A DNA stretch of 64,000 nucleotides from Cannabis sativa (lineage: Eukaryota; Streptophyta; Magnoliopsida; Rosales; Cannabaceae). The notes below the pieces were generated by a model. The model was given only the letters and a program-made list of their open reading frames with translations. It was not told where the DNA came from and made no database searches. Location: contig NC_083605.1 in the NCBI RefSeq assembly GCF_029168945.1, forward strand, positions 43,387,659 through 43,451,658, read 5' to 3'. Shown piece after piece: positions 52,293 through 64,000 of this stretch; the first letter of the stretch is position 1, and the number at the start of each line of letters is the position of its first letter. Position numbers and translations under genes: made by a program.

Positions 52293-55200
52293 GAATAAGT
52301 ATAGGGACCTGGGAAACAGAACTAGGACAAGGACCTAGTACCCGATAAAGACCCGAACTTGAACCTAGGACCAAGCTCGTGAAGCAGCACCAGAATTGGA
52401 ACCAGACTGCGACCCGAGATTGGGATCCGGATCTGGACCTAGGGCTTGGACAAAACCCGTAGTCGGTGTCGTGATTTGGGACCCAGCCCTGGACCCAAAC
52501 CCTGACAAGGACACGAACCCACACCAGGACTAAACCCAGTCCCAAACCCAAAAATGGACCTGAACCCATACCCTACAACCCAAAAATAGAACAAAAATTG
52601 GAAGTTGACCGGGACTGGGACTAGGTCTTGGACTTGGAATCATAACTGAAATTGGACCTAGATTCAAAACCGTAACCGGACCAGGACCCGGAGTCCAAAC
52701 ATGGAACCAGACTAGGGACACAGAACCAGGGTCGGGACCTAGAACCGCACCCCAGTCTTGATCCCGAACCCAAACTCAGAAATGGGAACTAGGACATGAA
52801 CCAGAACAAGACCGAGACCCGTGACAGTGATCCAGATCTTGACTCGGGATTCGGGTAATCAGGCTTGGAACATACTAGTAGTCGGTGTCTACAGCTGGGA
52901 CTCAGAGAAGGACCAATACCCATATGAAGAACAAAACCCGAACCTAGACCTAGACCTGGGACCCAAAATTAGAATCTGAACAAGAATCGCCGAACCAGGA
53001 CCTTAGAAAAAGACTAGGACCGTGACCAGGTCTTGGTCCAAGACCTAGAACCGAACACAGACCTAGCCTCAGACCTAAACTCAGACTGGGCCTCGGGCTC
53101 GGACACGGTCGTCTACCCGGACCCGAACTGAGACCCGGACCTGGACCTAAATCTGGGATGCGATCCCAAACACAGAATTTGACCTAGATAGAGATCCGAA
53201 TACGAACCTGGACTCGGACTAATACCCAGACTGGGATTGAAATACTGGACCTAGATCTTGACCGAGATCCTGACTTAGACACAAACTTGGACCCGCAGTC
53301 GGGACAGCATTTTTGACTTGGACCCAAACCTAGACCCAGATCGGGGTCTAGACCTAGACACAAACCTGGACACAGACTCGGACACGAACTCGAACCCACA
53401 CCTAAAATAAGACCCAAAGCTAGACCCAGACCCGGACCCAAACTCGAACCCAGACGAGGATCAGAACAAAGGACTTAGACCCATAAGTGAACCCAGACTC
53501 AGATCAGGATTGGAACTAGGGACTCGCACCCAACCTAGACCAAGACCCAGGACGCGAACCCACACCCAGAGCCTGATCCGGACCTAGACTAAAATCTGGA
53601 CCAAAACCCAGACTGCGACCCGAGATTGGGATCTGGATCTAGACCCAGGGCTTTGAGAAAACCCGTAGTCGGTGTCTAAATTTGGGACCCAGCACTGGAC
53701 GTGAACCCTGATAAGGACCCGAAGCCACACCCGGACATGAACCCAGTCCCAAACCCAAAAGTGGACCCGAACCCGTACCTGTGACCCAAAATTTGAACCA
53801 AACTGGAAGTTGACCGGAACTGGAACTAGGTCTTGGACTTGGAATCATAAATGAGATTGGACCTAGATCCAGAACCGTAACTGGACCAGGACCCGGACTC
53901 CAAATCAGACCTAGACCCGAATTGGGAGCCGGACCCGAATCCCAACCCAAACCTGGACTCGGGACCCGAACCCGAACCTGAACTCAGACACAAACATGGA
54001 ACCAGACTAGGGACACAGAACCAAGGTCGGGACATAGCACCGCACCCGAGTCTCGATCCGGAACACAAACTCAGAAATGGGACCTGGGACGTAAACCAGA
54101 ACAAGACCGAGACCCGTGACAGTGATCCAGATCTTGACTCGGGATTCGGCACCGGGCCCGGAAACGGTACCCGCAGAGGCCTCGGTGTCTAGATCTGGGA
54201 CTCAGACTAGGACAAGAACCGAGGAAAAGAACCAAACCCGAACCAAGACATAGACCTGGGACCCAAAGTTAGAACATGAACAAGAATCGCCGAACCAGGA
54301 CCCTATAACAAGACTAGGACCGTGACCAAGACCCGGACCCAGACCTAGAACTGAACACAGACCTAACCTCAAACCTAAACTGAGACTAGAGCTCGGGCCC
54401 AGACTGAAACTGAGACCCGGACCTGGATAAAAATCTGGGACCCGATCCCAAACACAGACTTGGACTTAGATAGGGATCGGGATACGAACCTGGACTCGGA
54501 CCAACACCGAGACTGGGATCGAAATGCTGGACCTAGATCTGGACCGAGATCCTGACCCAGACAAAAACTTGGACCCGCACTCGAGACCCCAACTTGGACC
54601 TAGACCAGAACCTAGACCCAGATCGGGGTCCAGACCTAGACACAAACACGGACACAGACTCGGACCCGAACTCAAACCCACACCTAGAATCAAACCCAAA
54701 GCTAGACCCGGACCCCCACACAAACTCAAACCTAGACCAGGATCAGAACCAAGGACTTAGACCCAGAACTGAATCCAGACTCAGATCGGGATTGGAACTT
54801 GGGACTCGCATCCAACCTAGACCAAGACCCAGGACGCGAACCCACACCCAGAGCCTCATCTGGACCTTGAGTGAAATCCAGACGCGAACCCAAACTTAGA
54901 CTAGGACTCGAACTCTGACCCGAACTCAAACCCAAACTCGAACTTAGAATCGTAAATGGAACTAGAACCAAACTAGGACTAGGACTAGGACAAGGACCTA
55001 AACCCAAACCCGAACCTAGATCAAAACCCAGACAAAGACCTAAACCCGAACCGAGACTAGGACTCGAACCCGACCCTAGACCGGGAAGCAAATCCACACA
55101 ATAACCGGGACCTGGATCCAGAATCAGGATAGGGACCTGGGAAACAGAACTAGGACGGGGACCTAATACCCGACCTAGACCCGAACTTGAACCTAGGATC

Positions 55201-58200
55201 CAGCTCGTGACCCAGCACCAGAAATGGAACCAGACTGCGACCCGAGATTGGGATTTGGATCTGGACCCAGGGCTTGGACAAAACCTGTAGTCGGTGTCTG
55301 GATTTGGGACCCAGCCCTGGACCCAAACCCTGACAAGGACCCGAACCCACACCCAGACCTGAACCCAGTCTCAAACCCTAAAGGGGACCCGAACCCGTAC
55401 CCTGTGACCCAAAATTGGAACCAACACAAGAAGTTGACCGGGACTGGAACTAGGACTTGGACTTGGAATCATAACTGAAATTGGACCTAGATCCAGAACT
55501 GTAACCGGACAAGGACCTGGACTCCAAATCAGACCTAGACCCGAATTGGGAGCCCAACCCGGATCCCTACCCAAACCTGGACTCGGACCCGAACTTGAAC
55601 CTGAACTGAGACCCAAACATGGAACTAGACTAGGGACACAGAACCACGGTCGAGACCTAGAACCGCACCCCAGTCTCGATCCCGAACCCAAACTCAGAAA
55701 TGGGACCTGGGACCTCAACTAGAACCAGACTGAGACCCTTGAATGTGATCCAGATCTTGACTCGGGATTCGGATAACGGGGCCTGGAACAGACCAGTAGT
55801 TGGTGTTTACATCTGGGACTCAGACAAAGGACCAGAACCCAGACGAAGAACAAAACCCAAACCCAGACCTAATCCTCGGACCAAAAATAAGAACCTGAAT
55901 AAGAATCGCCGAACCAGGACCCTAGAACAAGACTTGGACCTTGACCAGGACCCGGACCCAGACCTTCAACCGAACACAGACCAAGCCTCAGACCCAAACT
56001 GAGACTTGAACTCGAGCCCGGAGTCGTGTACCCAGACCGAAATTGAGACCTGCACCTGGACCTAAATCTGGGACCCGATCGAAAACATAGACTTAGACCT
56101 AGATAGGGATTCGGATATGAACCTGGACTCGGACTAAGACCCAGACTGCGATCGAAATGCTAGACCTAGATCTGTACCAAGAACCTGACCCAGACCCAAA
56201 CTTGGACCAACACTCGGGATACCAACTTGGACCTAGACCCAAACCTAGACCCAGATCGGGATCCAGACCTAGACACAAACCTGGACAGAGACTCGGACCC
56301 GAACTCAAACCCGCACCTAGAATCAGACCCAAAGCTTGACCTGAACTTGCACCCAAACTCCAACCCAGACCAGGATCAGAACCAAGGACTTAGACCCAAA
56401 ATTGAATCCAGACTCAGATCGGGATTGGAACTTGGGACTCGCACCCAACCTAGACTAAGACCCAGGACGCGAAACCACACCCGGAGCCTGATCTAGACCT
56501 AGACTGAAACCTGGACCCGAACCCAAACTCGGACCAGGACTCGAAATCCTACACGAACTCAAACCCAAACTTGAACTCAGAATCGCAAATGGAACTAGAA
56601 CTGAACTAGGACTAGGACCAGGACCAGGACCTAAACCCAAACCCGAACCCAGATCAAAACCCAAAAAGACACATAAACACGAATCGAGACTAGGACTCTA
56701 ACCCGAACCTATACCGGGACAAAAACCCACACAATAACCGGGACTTGGACCTAGAATTAAGATAGGGACCTGGGAAACAAAACAAGGATCGGGACCTAGT
56801 ACCCGACTGAGAAAAGAACTTGAACCTCGGACCCAACTCGTGACCTGGCACCAGAAATGGAACCAGACTGGGACCTGAGTTTGGGATACCAATCTGGACT
56901 CAGGGCTTGGAAAAAAACTGTTGTCGGTGTCTGGAATTGGGACCCAGCCCTGGACCTGAACCCACACCTGGACCTGAACCCAGTCCCAAACCCAAAAGTG
57001 GACGCGAACCCGTACCCTGTGACACAAAATTGGAACCAAAACCGGAAGTTGACCGAGACTGGAACTAGGACTTGGACTTGGAATCATAATTGAAAATGGA
57101 ACTTGATCCAGAACTGTAACCGGAGAAGGACCCAGACTCCAAATCAGACCTAGACCCGAATTGGGAGCCGGACCGGGATCCCAACCCAAACCTGGACTCG
57201 GGCCCGAACCCGAACCTGAACTCATACCCAAACATGGAACTAGACTAGGGACACAGAATCACGGTCGGGACCTAGAACCGCACCCCAGTCTTGATCCGGA
57301 ACCCGAACTCAGAAATGGGACGTGGGACCTCAACCAGAACCAGACCGAGAGCCGTGACAGTGATCCAAATCTTGACTCGGGATTCGGGTAACGGGGCCTG
57401 GAACAGACCAGTAGTCGGTGTCTAGATCTGGGACTCAGACTAGGACCAGAACCCAGACGAAGAACAAAACCCGTACCCAGACCTAGAACTGGGACCCAAA
57501 AGTAGAACCTGAACAAGAATCGCCGAACCAGGACCCTAGAAAAAGACTAGAACCGTGACTAGGACCCGGACCCAGACCTAGAAATGAATACAGACCTAGC
57601 CTCAGACCAAAACTGAGACTAGAACTCGGGCCCGCACACGGTCGTGTACCCAGACCGAAATTGAGACGCGGACCTGGACCTAAATCCTTGACCCCATCCC
57701 AAACACAGACGATCTAAATAGGGATCCGGATACGAATCTAGACTCAGACCACGACCAAGACTGGGATCGAAATGCTGAACGTAGATCTTGGCCGAGATCC
57801 TGACCTAGACCCAAACTTGGACCCGCACTCAGGACCCGAACTTGGACCTGGACCCGAACCTAGACCCAGATCGGGGTCCGGACCTGGACACAAACCTGGA
57901 CACAGACTCGAACCCGAACTCAAACCCGCACCTAGAATCAGACCCAAAGATATACCCGAACCCAGACCAAAACTCGAACCAAGACAAAGATTAGAACCAA
58001 GGACTTAGACCCAGAACTTAATCTAAACTCAGATTGGGATTGGAACTTGGGATTCGAACCGAACCTCGATTAAGACCCAGGACGCGAACCCACACCCGGA
58101 GCCTGATCTAGACCTTGACTAAAATTCGGACCTGAACCCAAATCAAAACCTACACAGAGACAGAAACCCAAACCAAAATTACGACTCGAACCCGAACCTA

Positions 58201-61200
58201 GACCGAGACCCAAAACCACACAATAATCGAGACCTGGACCCAGAATAAGGATAGGGACCTAGGAAACAGAACTAGGACTGAGACCTAGTACCCGACCCAG
58301 AGTCGAACTTGAACCTAGGACCAAGCTCGTGACCCGGCACCAGAAATGGAATAAGACTGGGACCCGAGATCGGGATCCGGATCAGGACCCAGGGCTTTGA
58401 AAAAATCCGTAGTCGGTGTCTTGATTTGGGACACAGCCCTTGACCCGAACCTTAACAAGGACCACAATCCTAACGAGGACCCAAACCACAACTTGGACGT
58501 AAACCCAGTCCCAAACCCAAAAGTGGACCCGAACCCGTACCCTGTGACGCAAGATTGGAACAAAAACCAGAAGTTGACGGGGACTAGAACTAGGACTTGG
58601 ACTTGGAATCATAACTGATATTGGACATAGATCCTCAACCGTAACCGGACCAGGACCCGGACTCCAAATCAAACCTTGACCAAAATTGCGAGCCGGACCC
58701 GGATCCCAACCCAAACCTGGACTCGCGACCCGAACCCGAATCTGAACTCAGACCCAAACATGGAACCAGACTAGGGACACAGAACCAGGGTCAGGACCTA
58801 GAACCGCACCCAAGTCTTGACCCCAAACCCAAACTCAAAAATGGGACCTTGGACCTGAACCAGAACCAGACCGAGATTCGTGACAGTGATCTAGATCTTG
58901 ACTCGGGATTCGGGTAACGGGGCATGGAATAGACCAGTAGTCGGTGTCTATATCTAGGACTCAGACTAGGACCAGAACCTAGACAACGAACCAAACCCGA
59001 ACCTAGACCTAGACCTGGGACCTAAAATTAGAACCTGAACAAGAATCGCCGAATCAGGAGCGTAGAACAAGACTAGGACCGTGACCTGGACCCGGACCCT
59101 GACCTAGAACTGAACACAGACCTAGCCTCAAACCCAAACTGAGACTAGAACTCAGGCCCAGACACAGTCGTGTAGCCAGACCAGAACTGAGACCCGGACA
59201 TGGACCTAAATCTGGGACCCGATCCCAAACACAGACTTAGACCTAGATAGGGATTCAGATACGAACCTGGACTCGGACCAAGACCCAGACTGGGATCGAA
59301 ATGTCGGACCTAGATTTGGAATGAGATCCTAACCAAGACCCAAACTTGGACCGGCACTTGGGACCCCAACTTATACCTGGACTCGAACCTAGACCTAGAT
59401 CAGGGTCCAGACCTGGACACAAACCCGAACACAAACTCAGACCCGAACTCAAACCCACACCTAGAATCAGACCCAAAGCTATACCCGCACCAAGACCCAA
59501 ACTCAAACCCAGAACAAGATCAGAACCAAGGACCCAACCAAGATAAAGAACTGAATTCAGACTCAAATCGGGATTGGAACTTTGGATTCAGACCCAACTT
59601 AGATAAAGACCGAGGATGAGAACCCACACCTGGAGCTTGATCTGGACCTTGACTAAAATCTGGACCCAAACGCAAATCAAAACCTAGACAGAGACCGAAA
59701 CCCGAACCAAAATTACGACTCGAACCCGAACCTAGACCGGGACCCAAACCCACACAATAATCGGGACCTGGACCCAAAATCAGGATAGGGACCTGGGAAA
59801 CAGAACTAGGAACGGGACACAGTACCCGACCCAGAGCCGAACTTGAACCTAGGACCAAGCTCGTGACCCGGCACAATAAATGGAACAAGACTGGGACCCG
59901 AGATTTGGATCCGGATCTAGACCAAGGGCTTCGACAAAATCCGTAGTCGGTGTCTGGATTTGGGACCCAGCCCTTGACCCGAACCCTGACAAGGACCCAA
60001 ACCCACACCTGGACGTAAACCCAGTCCCAAACCCAAAAGTGGACCCGAACCCGTACCCTGTGACGCAAAATTTGAACAAAAAATAGAAGTTGACGGGGAC
60101 TGGAACTAGGACTTGGACTTGGAATCATAACTGAAATTGGACATAGATCCTAAACCGTAACCGGACCAGGACCCGGACTCCAAATAAAACCTTGACCCGA
60201 ATTGTGAGCCGGAGCCGGATCCTAACCCAAACCTAGACTCGGGACCCGAACCTGAACCTTAACTCAGACCCAAACATGGAACCAGACTATGGACACAGAA
60301 CCAGGGTCGGGACCTAGAACCGAACCCCAGTCTTGATCCCAAACCCCAACTCAAAAATGGGACCTTGGACCTGAACCGGAATCATACCGAGACCCGTGAC
60401 AGTGATCCAAATCTTGACTCGGGATTCGGGTAACGGGGCATGGAACAGACCAGTAGTTGGTGTCTAGTTCTGGGACTCATACTAGGACCAGAACCCAGAC
60501 GAAGAACCAAACCCAAACCCAGACCTAGACCTAGGACCTAAAATTAGAACCTGAACAAGAATCGCCGAATTAGGAGCGTAGAATAAGACTAGGGCCGTGA
60601 CTAGGACCCAGACCTAGACCTAGAACTGAACACCGACCTAGCCTCAGACCCAAACTGAGACTAAAACTCAGGCCCAGACACGGTCGTGTAGCCAGACCAG
60701 AACTGAGACCCGGACATAGACCGAAATCTGGGACCCGATCCCAAACACAGACTTGGACCTAGATAGGGATCCGGATACGAACCAGGACTCGGACCAAGAC
60801 CCAGACTGGGATCGAAATGCTGGACCTAGATCTGGACCGAGATCCTGACCCAGACCCAAACTTGGACTGGCACTCGGGACCCCAACTTATACTTGGACCC
60901 GAACCTAGACCCAGATCGGGGTCCAGACCTTGACACAAACCTGAACACAGACTCAGAGCCAAACTCAACCCCACACCTAGAATCAGACCCAAAGCTATAC
61001 CGACACCCACACCCAAACTCGAACCTAGAACAGGATCAGAACCAAGGACCCCAACCAAGACCAAGAACTGAATCCAGACTCAAATTGGGATCGGAACTTT
61101 GGACTTGGACCAAACCTAGACCAAGACCCAGGACGCGAAGCCACACCCTAAGACTGATTTGGACCTAAACTGAAATCTGGACCCGAACCCAAACTCAGAC

Positions 61201-61288
61201 CAGGACTCGAACTCCGACACGAACTCAAACCCAAACTCAAACTCTGAATCGCAAATGGAACTATAACTAAACTAGGACTAGCACAAGG
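52293..61288. repeat. Satellite array, right block
   Basis: 8996 bp continuing the array after element 3. Type A markers are at 52459, 53665, 55287, 56920, 58409 and 59943; type B markers are at 52878, about 54176, 55796, 57411, 58937 and 60453. A to next A spacings are 1622, 1633, 1489 and 1534 for the last five markers. B to next B spacings are about 1620, 1615, 1526 and 1516. A to following B is about 510 in most units. Long collinear stretches between units show a higher-order repeat. The right end is cut by an LTR at 61289. No gene is present. Confidence 0.92.
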
Positions 61289-63095
61289 TGTTGGGTTTTG
61301 TGCCCTAAATAAAACTCATTTCAATATAATCAGATTTACTTATTAATAAAGATCAGAAATAACATTTTATGTTGCATGGTTGACATGATTTATTTCATGA
61401 TTATATATATAATGTATGAATTCTATATAAGTGCAGAACATATGAATTTGTTAATTATTATAGTGTTGTCAGCACAGTGGAATATAATCTTAATTATATG
61501 TTTTAAAGTTTATTCCCTAATTTGTCAGAACACTGGATTTAGACTAACATGGTATAGTCAGCGATAGGTATTCTTACACCTTGGAAAAGTGTTATGTCCT
61601 TTCCAGGACATTGGCAAAGTTTACCAGTATCGAATGTATGGAGTATACATCGAAAGGGATCGATATTGAACTTTGATTAGATATATTAGAATTTACCGTA
61701 ATATTTATTCAATTCAATATCACCTGTTGATCCTAGATCAAATGATCTTAATACTGATATGATTAGGTTCAATCTCAAGAGTGTTATTCGTGTTCTTTTA
61801 TTTGTTAGTTAATACGTTCATTTTGGGAACATGGTAGTGCAGTTGAGGGGGAGCGCTAACATAAATATGGAATCTATAGCTTCTATCTGGCGAATAGAAA
61901 GTAAAGGATGCTTTCTTTTGAGCTTAACCAAACGAAAATAAATGGCGGAGTACTAATTTCACTTACTTGAAATATCATTTATACAGGGTTAAGTGTTTTA
62001 AGGATAAAATACATTGTAGGGTGTTACAGTAATTTAATCCCTTTACAGTGTAAATCATCTATATAGAGGATCATTGATCACATTAGGATTATAACAATGG
62101 ATAACTAATGACATGTCTATATCGTGGAACATATAGAGCGTTCTATATGACTGAGAGTGCAATTCCAAGTTCTAAGAGTGGATTCAATATGGAATTAATA
62201 AGTTAGGAAATATTTACTTGGTAAATTCGGTTCCACTTATTGGAAGCGCGGTTATATAGACCCATGGTCCCCATACTAGTTGAGAAAATACTGCTTGTAA
62301 GACTCAGTTAATTGATTTTGATTAATCAATTATAATTCTAAAGTTAGACTATGTCTACTTTATGAATTTTAAAGAAAAGAGATTCTAGGTTTATTTATTA
62401 ATTAAGATATTTTATATGTCTAAATTAATAAATATATTAAATGACAATATTATTTAATAATTATTTTTAAGTTATTAAATAATTAGAATTGGCATTTAAA
62501 AGGTTAAATTGGAAAATTTGCATTTTTGAGAAAATGGAAATGAAAAATAACAAAATGGGAAAGTTGCAAAGTGAGGCCCAATTTCCTTATATGGGCCGCC
62601 CACTATGCATAGGCTTTTACCATTTTAATTTTCCATTATTTTAATGCCACACAATTCTAACCTAAACCTAGAGGGCATTCTATCAATAGAAAGTGTTGGC
62701 TTCAGGAAACTCATGACTTTGCACATTGTTTCTTTTAGAGAAAAGCCTAGCCACCACTTTCCTCTCTCTTTTCCTCTCTTCAATTTCTAAATTCCTTGAG
62801 TGATAGAGTAGTGCCCACATACATCAAGTGGTACCTCAATCATAGTGTGTAAGACTGTGGAAAATCAACCAACAAGAAGGAGAGAAAGAGATCCAGATTC
62901 AGATCTTGATTATGCTCTGCTACAGAAAGGAATCAAGGGCTAGAGTGAATGGAAGGAGTCATATTATTCCACAGCACCCACTATAAGGTTTCTTAAACTT
63001 TATATGTGTTTATTTCATTGTTTTAGAATTCATATTAGGATGTTAATGAAACATACGTGGTAGTAAATCTAGATCCTGGTAAAATATTTCTAACA
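61289..63095 (+). mobile_element. 5' LTR of a plus-strand copia-type element (element H)
   Basis: 1807 bp from TGTTGGGTTTTGTGCCC to ...ATTTCTAACA, inserted into the satellite. CAAGG (61284-61288) is the left TSD half. Subfamily of element 2. It is shown to be a 5' LTR by the exact PBS that follows. Confidence 0.92.
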
Positions 63096-63097
63096 AT

Positions 63098-63114
63098 TGG
63101 TATCAGAGCCATGG
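63098..63114 (+). other. Primer-binding site of element H (exact initiator-Met type)
   Basis: TGGTATCAGAGCCATGG lies two bases after the LTR. It matches the usual plant Ty1/copia site complementary to the 3' end of initiator-Met tRNA. Confidence 0.92.
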
Positions 63115-64000
63115 TAATGATTTACTTTCATGTAATATGAATTAAAACGATGTTTTATATGTTTTGTGTTGATTTGGATGGTTTCATGTTGGTTTATGTG
63201 CTTATGTGATGAATGTATATGTTGTACGAATTTTTTCCATGAAAAATAATTTTTCTATTTTTGAAAATATTTTATTTGGATTCCTTGTGAAAAATTAAGC
63301 AATTTTTGTTTTTACGGAACTCGATTACGATAAAAATTGAAAGGGTTATGAGTTTTGGAAAATCGGGTTCAATGGTGTCCTCCACAAATTGCGATTTTTT
63401 GGGTTTTTTTCCCAAAAATCCAATTTTTTCATGGGATTGTTTCCCAAAATTCATTTTTTCCAATTTTAAATATTTTCAATTTGAAATATTTCCAATTTTA
63501 AAATATTTTCAATTTGGAATTTTTCCAATTTGAAATATATCCATTTTGGAATATTTCAAATTTTAAATATTTTCTATTATGGTCAGATTTAAAAATTTGT
63601 TAACTTATTTAATATTTATTTATTATTTAATTATAAGATTATATATTTTGATATTTAACATATTTTAAATTAAAAGATAACTTTGTCTTTTTATTTAAAA
63701 TATTATATTAAAATTATCTTATATGAAATATTAAATAATTAATAAATTTGAAATTAACATCGATATTTTTATAGATACACTTACCATAATATTTTCAAAT
63801 TCAAAATTTATTATTTTGTTAAATATTCACTTATTTATAAATTATAAGTTTAAAAATAATATTTTTCTATATATATCATTTTTTTCTTATTGGAAATTTA
63901 TAAATCATATCTTAAATATTTAAATAACTTAGATATTTTGTAGAAATTGGAATATTGCTTAATTTAGATCTTTTGATATATAATTATGGTAATTATTATT
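63115..64000 (+). mobile_element. Leader of element H, truncated by the window end
   Basis: AT-rich non-coding sequence. The first ~250 bp match the reverse complement of the element 2 leader (33640-33894), and the stretch from about 63560 resembles 33050-33360. At about 63360-63560, in place of element 2's GC-rich island, it has a run of AATTTTAAATATTTTCAATTT-like repeats. No gag start is visible before the window ends. Confidence 0.8.

Noticed and set aside
38254..61168. Dozens of open frames of 60-200 codons on both strands in the satellite (DPDPNSNPDQ-, GSGSRSRS-, RPRPRTRT-like)
   Set aside because: They are translations of a hexamer repeat. Several frames and both strands are open at once, with two-residue periodicity and no conserved start or domain.
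37939..61288. Possible telomeric or interstitial telomere repeat
   Set aside because: The words are GACCC/GAACCC with period 6, not the 7-base plant telomere CCCTAAA.

Overview
This window is repeat-dominated plant (angiosperm) nuclear DNA. I find no host protein-coding gene and no RNA gene. The evidence is nested LTR retrotransposons with TG...CA ends, 5-bp target-site duplications (TSDs), primer-binding sites (PBS) for plant initiator-Met tRNA and purine tracts beside the LTRs, together with a long satellite array. The species cannot be fixed from sequence alone.

Layout. (1) 0-5.3 kb: remnants of three nested Ty1/copia-type elements with long LTRs that start TGTTGGGTTTTATGCCC. (2) 5.3-11.07 and 21.19-23.27 kb: three broken Ty3/gypsy copies that look Tat-like. 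Each carries part of an antisense gene of the plant 'putative gypsy type transposon' (Transposase_28-like) type. The best preserved copy has a TATA-like box, three introns and several disabling mutations. (3) 11.07-21.19 kb: a complete 10.1-kb copia-type element (element 1) on the minus strand with TSD TATAT, inserted into the 3' flank of that antisense gene. (4) 23.27-36.08 kb: the 3' end of a coding copia element (recognisable RNase H), split by a complete minus-strand copia-type element (element 2). Element 2 is itself interrupted by a 2.25-kb solo gypsy LTR with TSD TTAGA. (5) 36.08-37.94 kb: a second, 5'-truncated gypsy LTR carrying a 100-base CT run. (6) 37.94-42.18 and 52.29-61.29 kb: about 13.2 kb of a degenerate hexamer satellite (GACCCN/GAACCC-like) organised into higher-order units of about 1.5-1.6 kb. 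(7) 42.19-52.29 kb: a complete minus-strand copia-type element (element 3) inserted into the satellite with a perfect GAATA TSD. (8) 61.29-64 kb: the 5' LTR, PBS and leader of a plus-strand copia-type element that runs off the window.

How the parts relate. Elements 1, 2 and 3 have matching LTR pairs, purine tracts and PBS-like sites, but the sequence between is decayed pol plus about 3 kb of AT-rich non-coding DNA. The same decayed structure recurs in separate insertions. The family therefore appears to have amplified after losing its coding capacity, using proteins supplied in trans. The coding RNase H fragment at 23.5/35.8 kb shows what a coding relative looks like. The satellite is the least familiar component and the best candidate for something undescribed.
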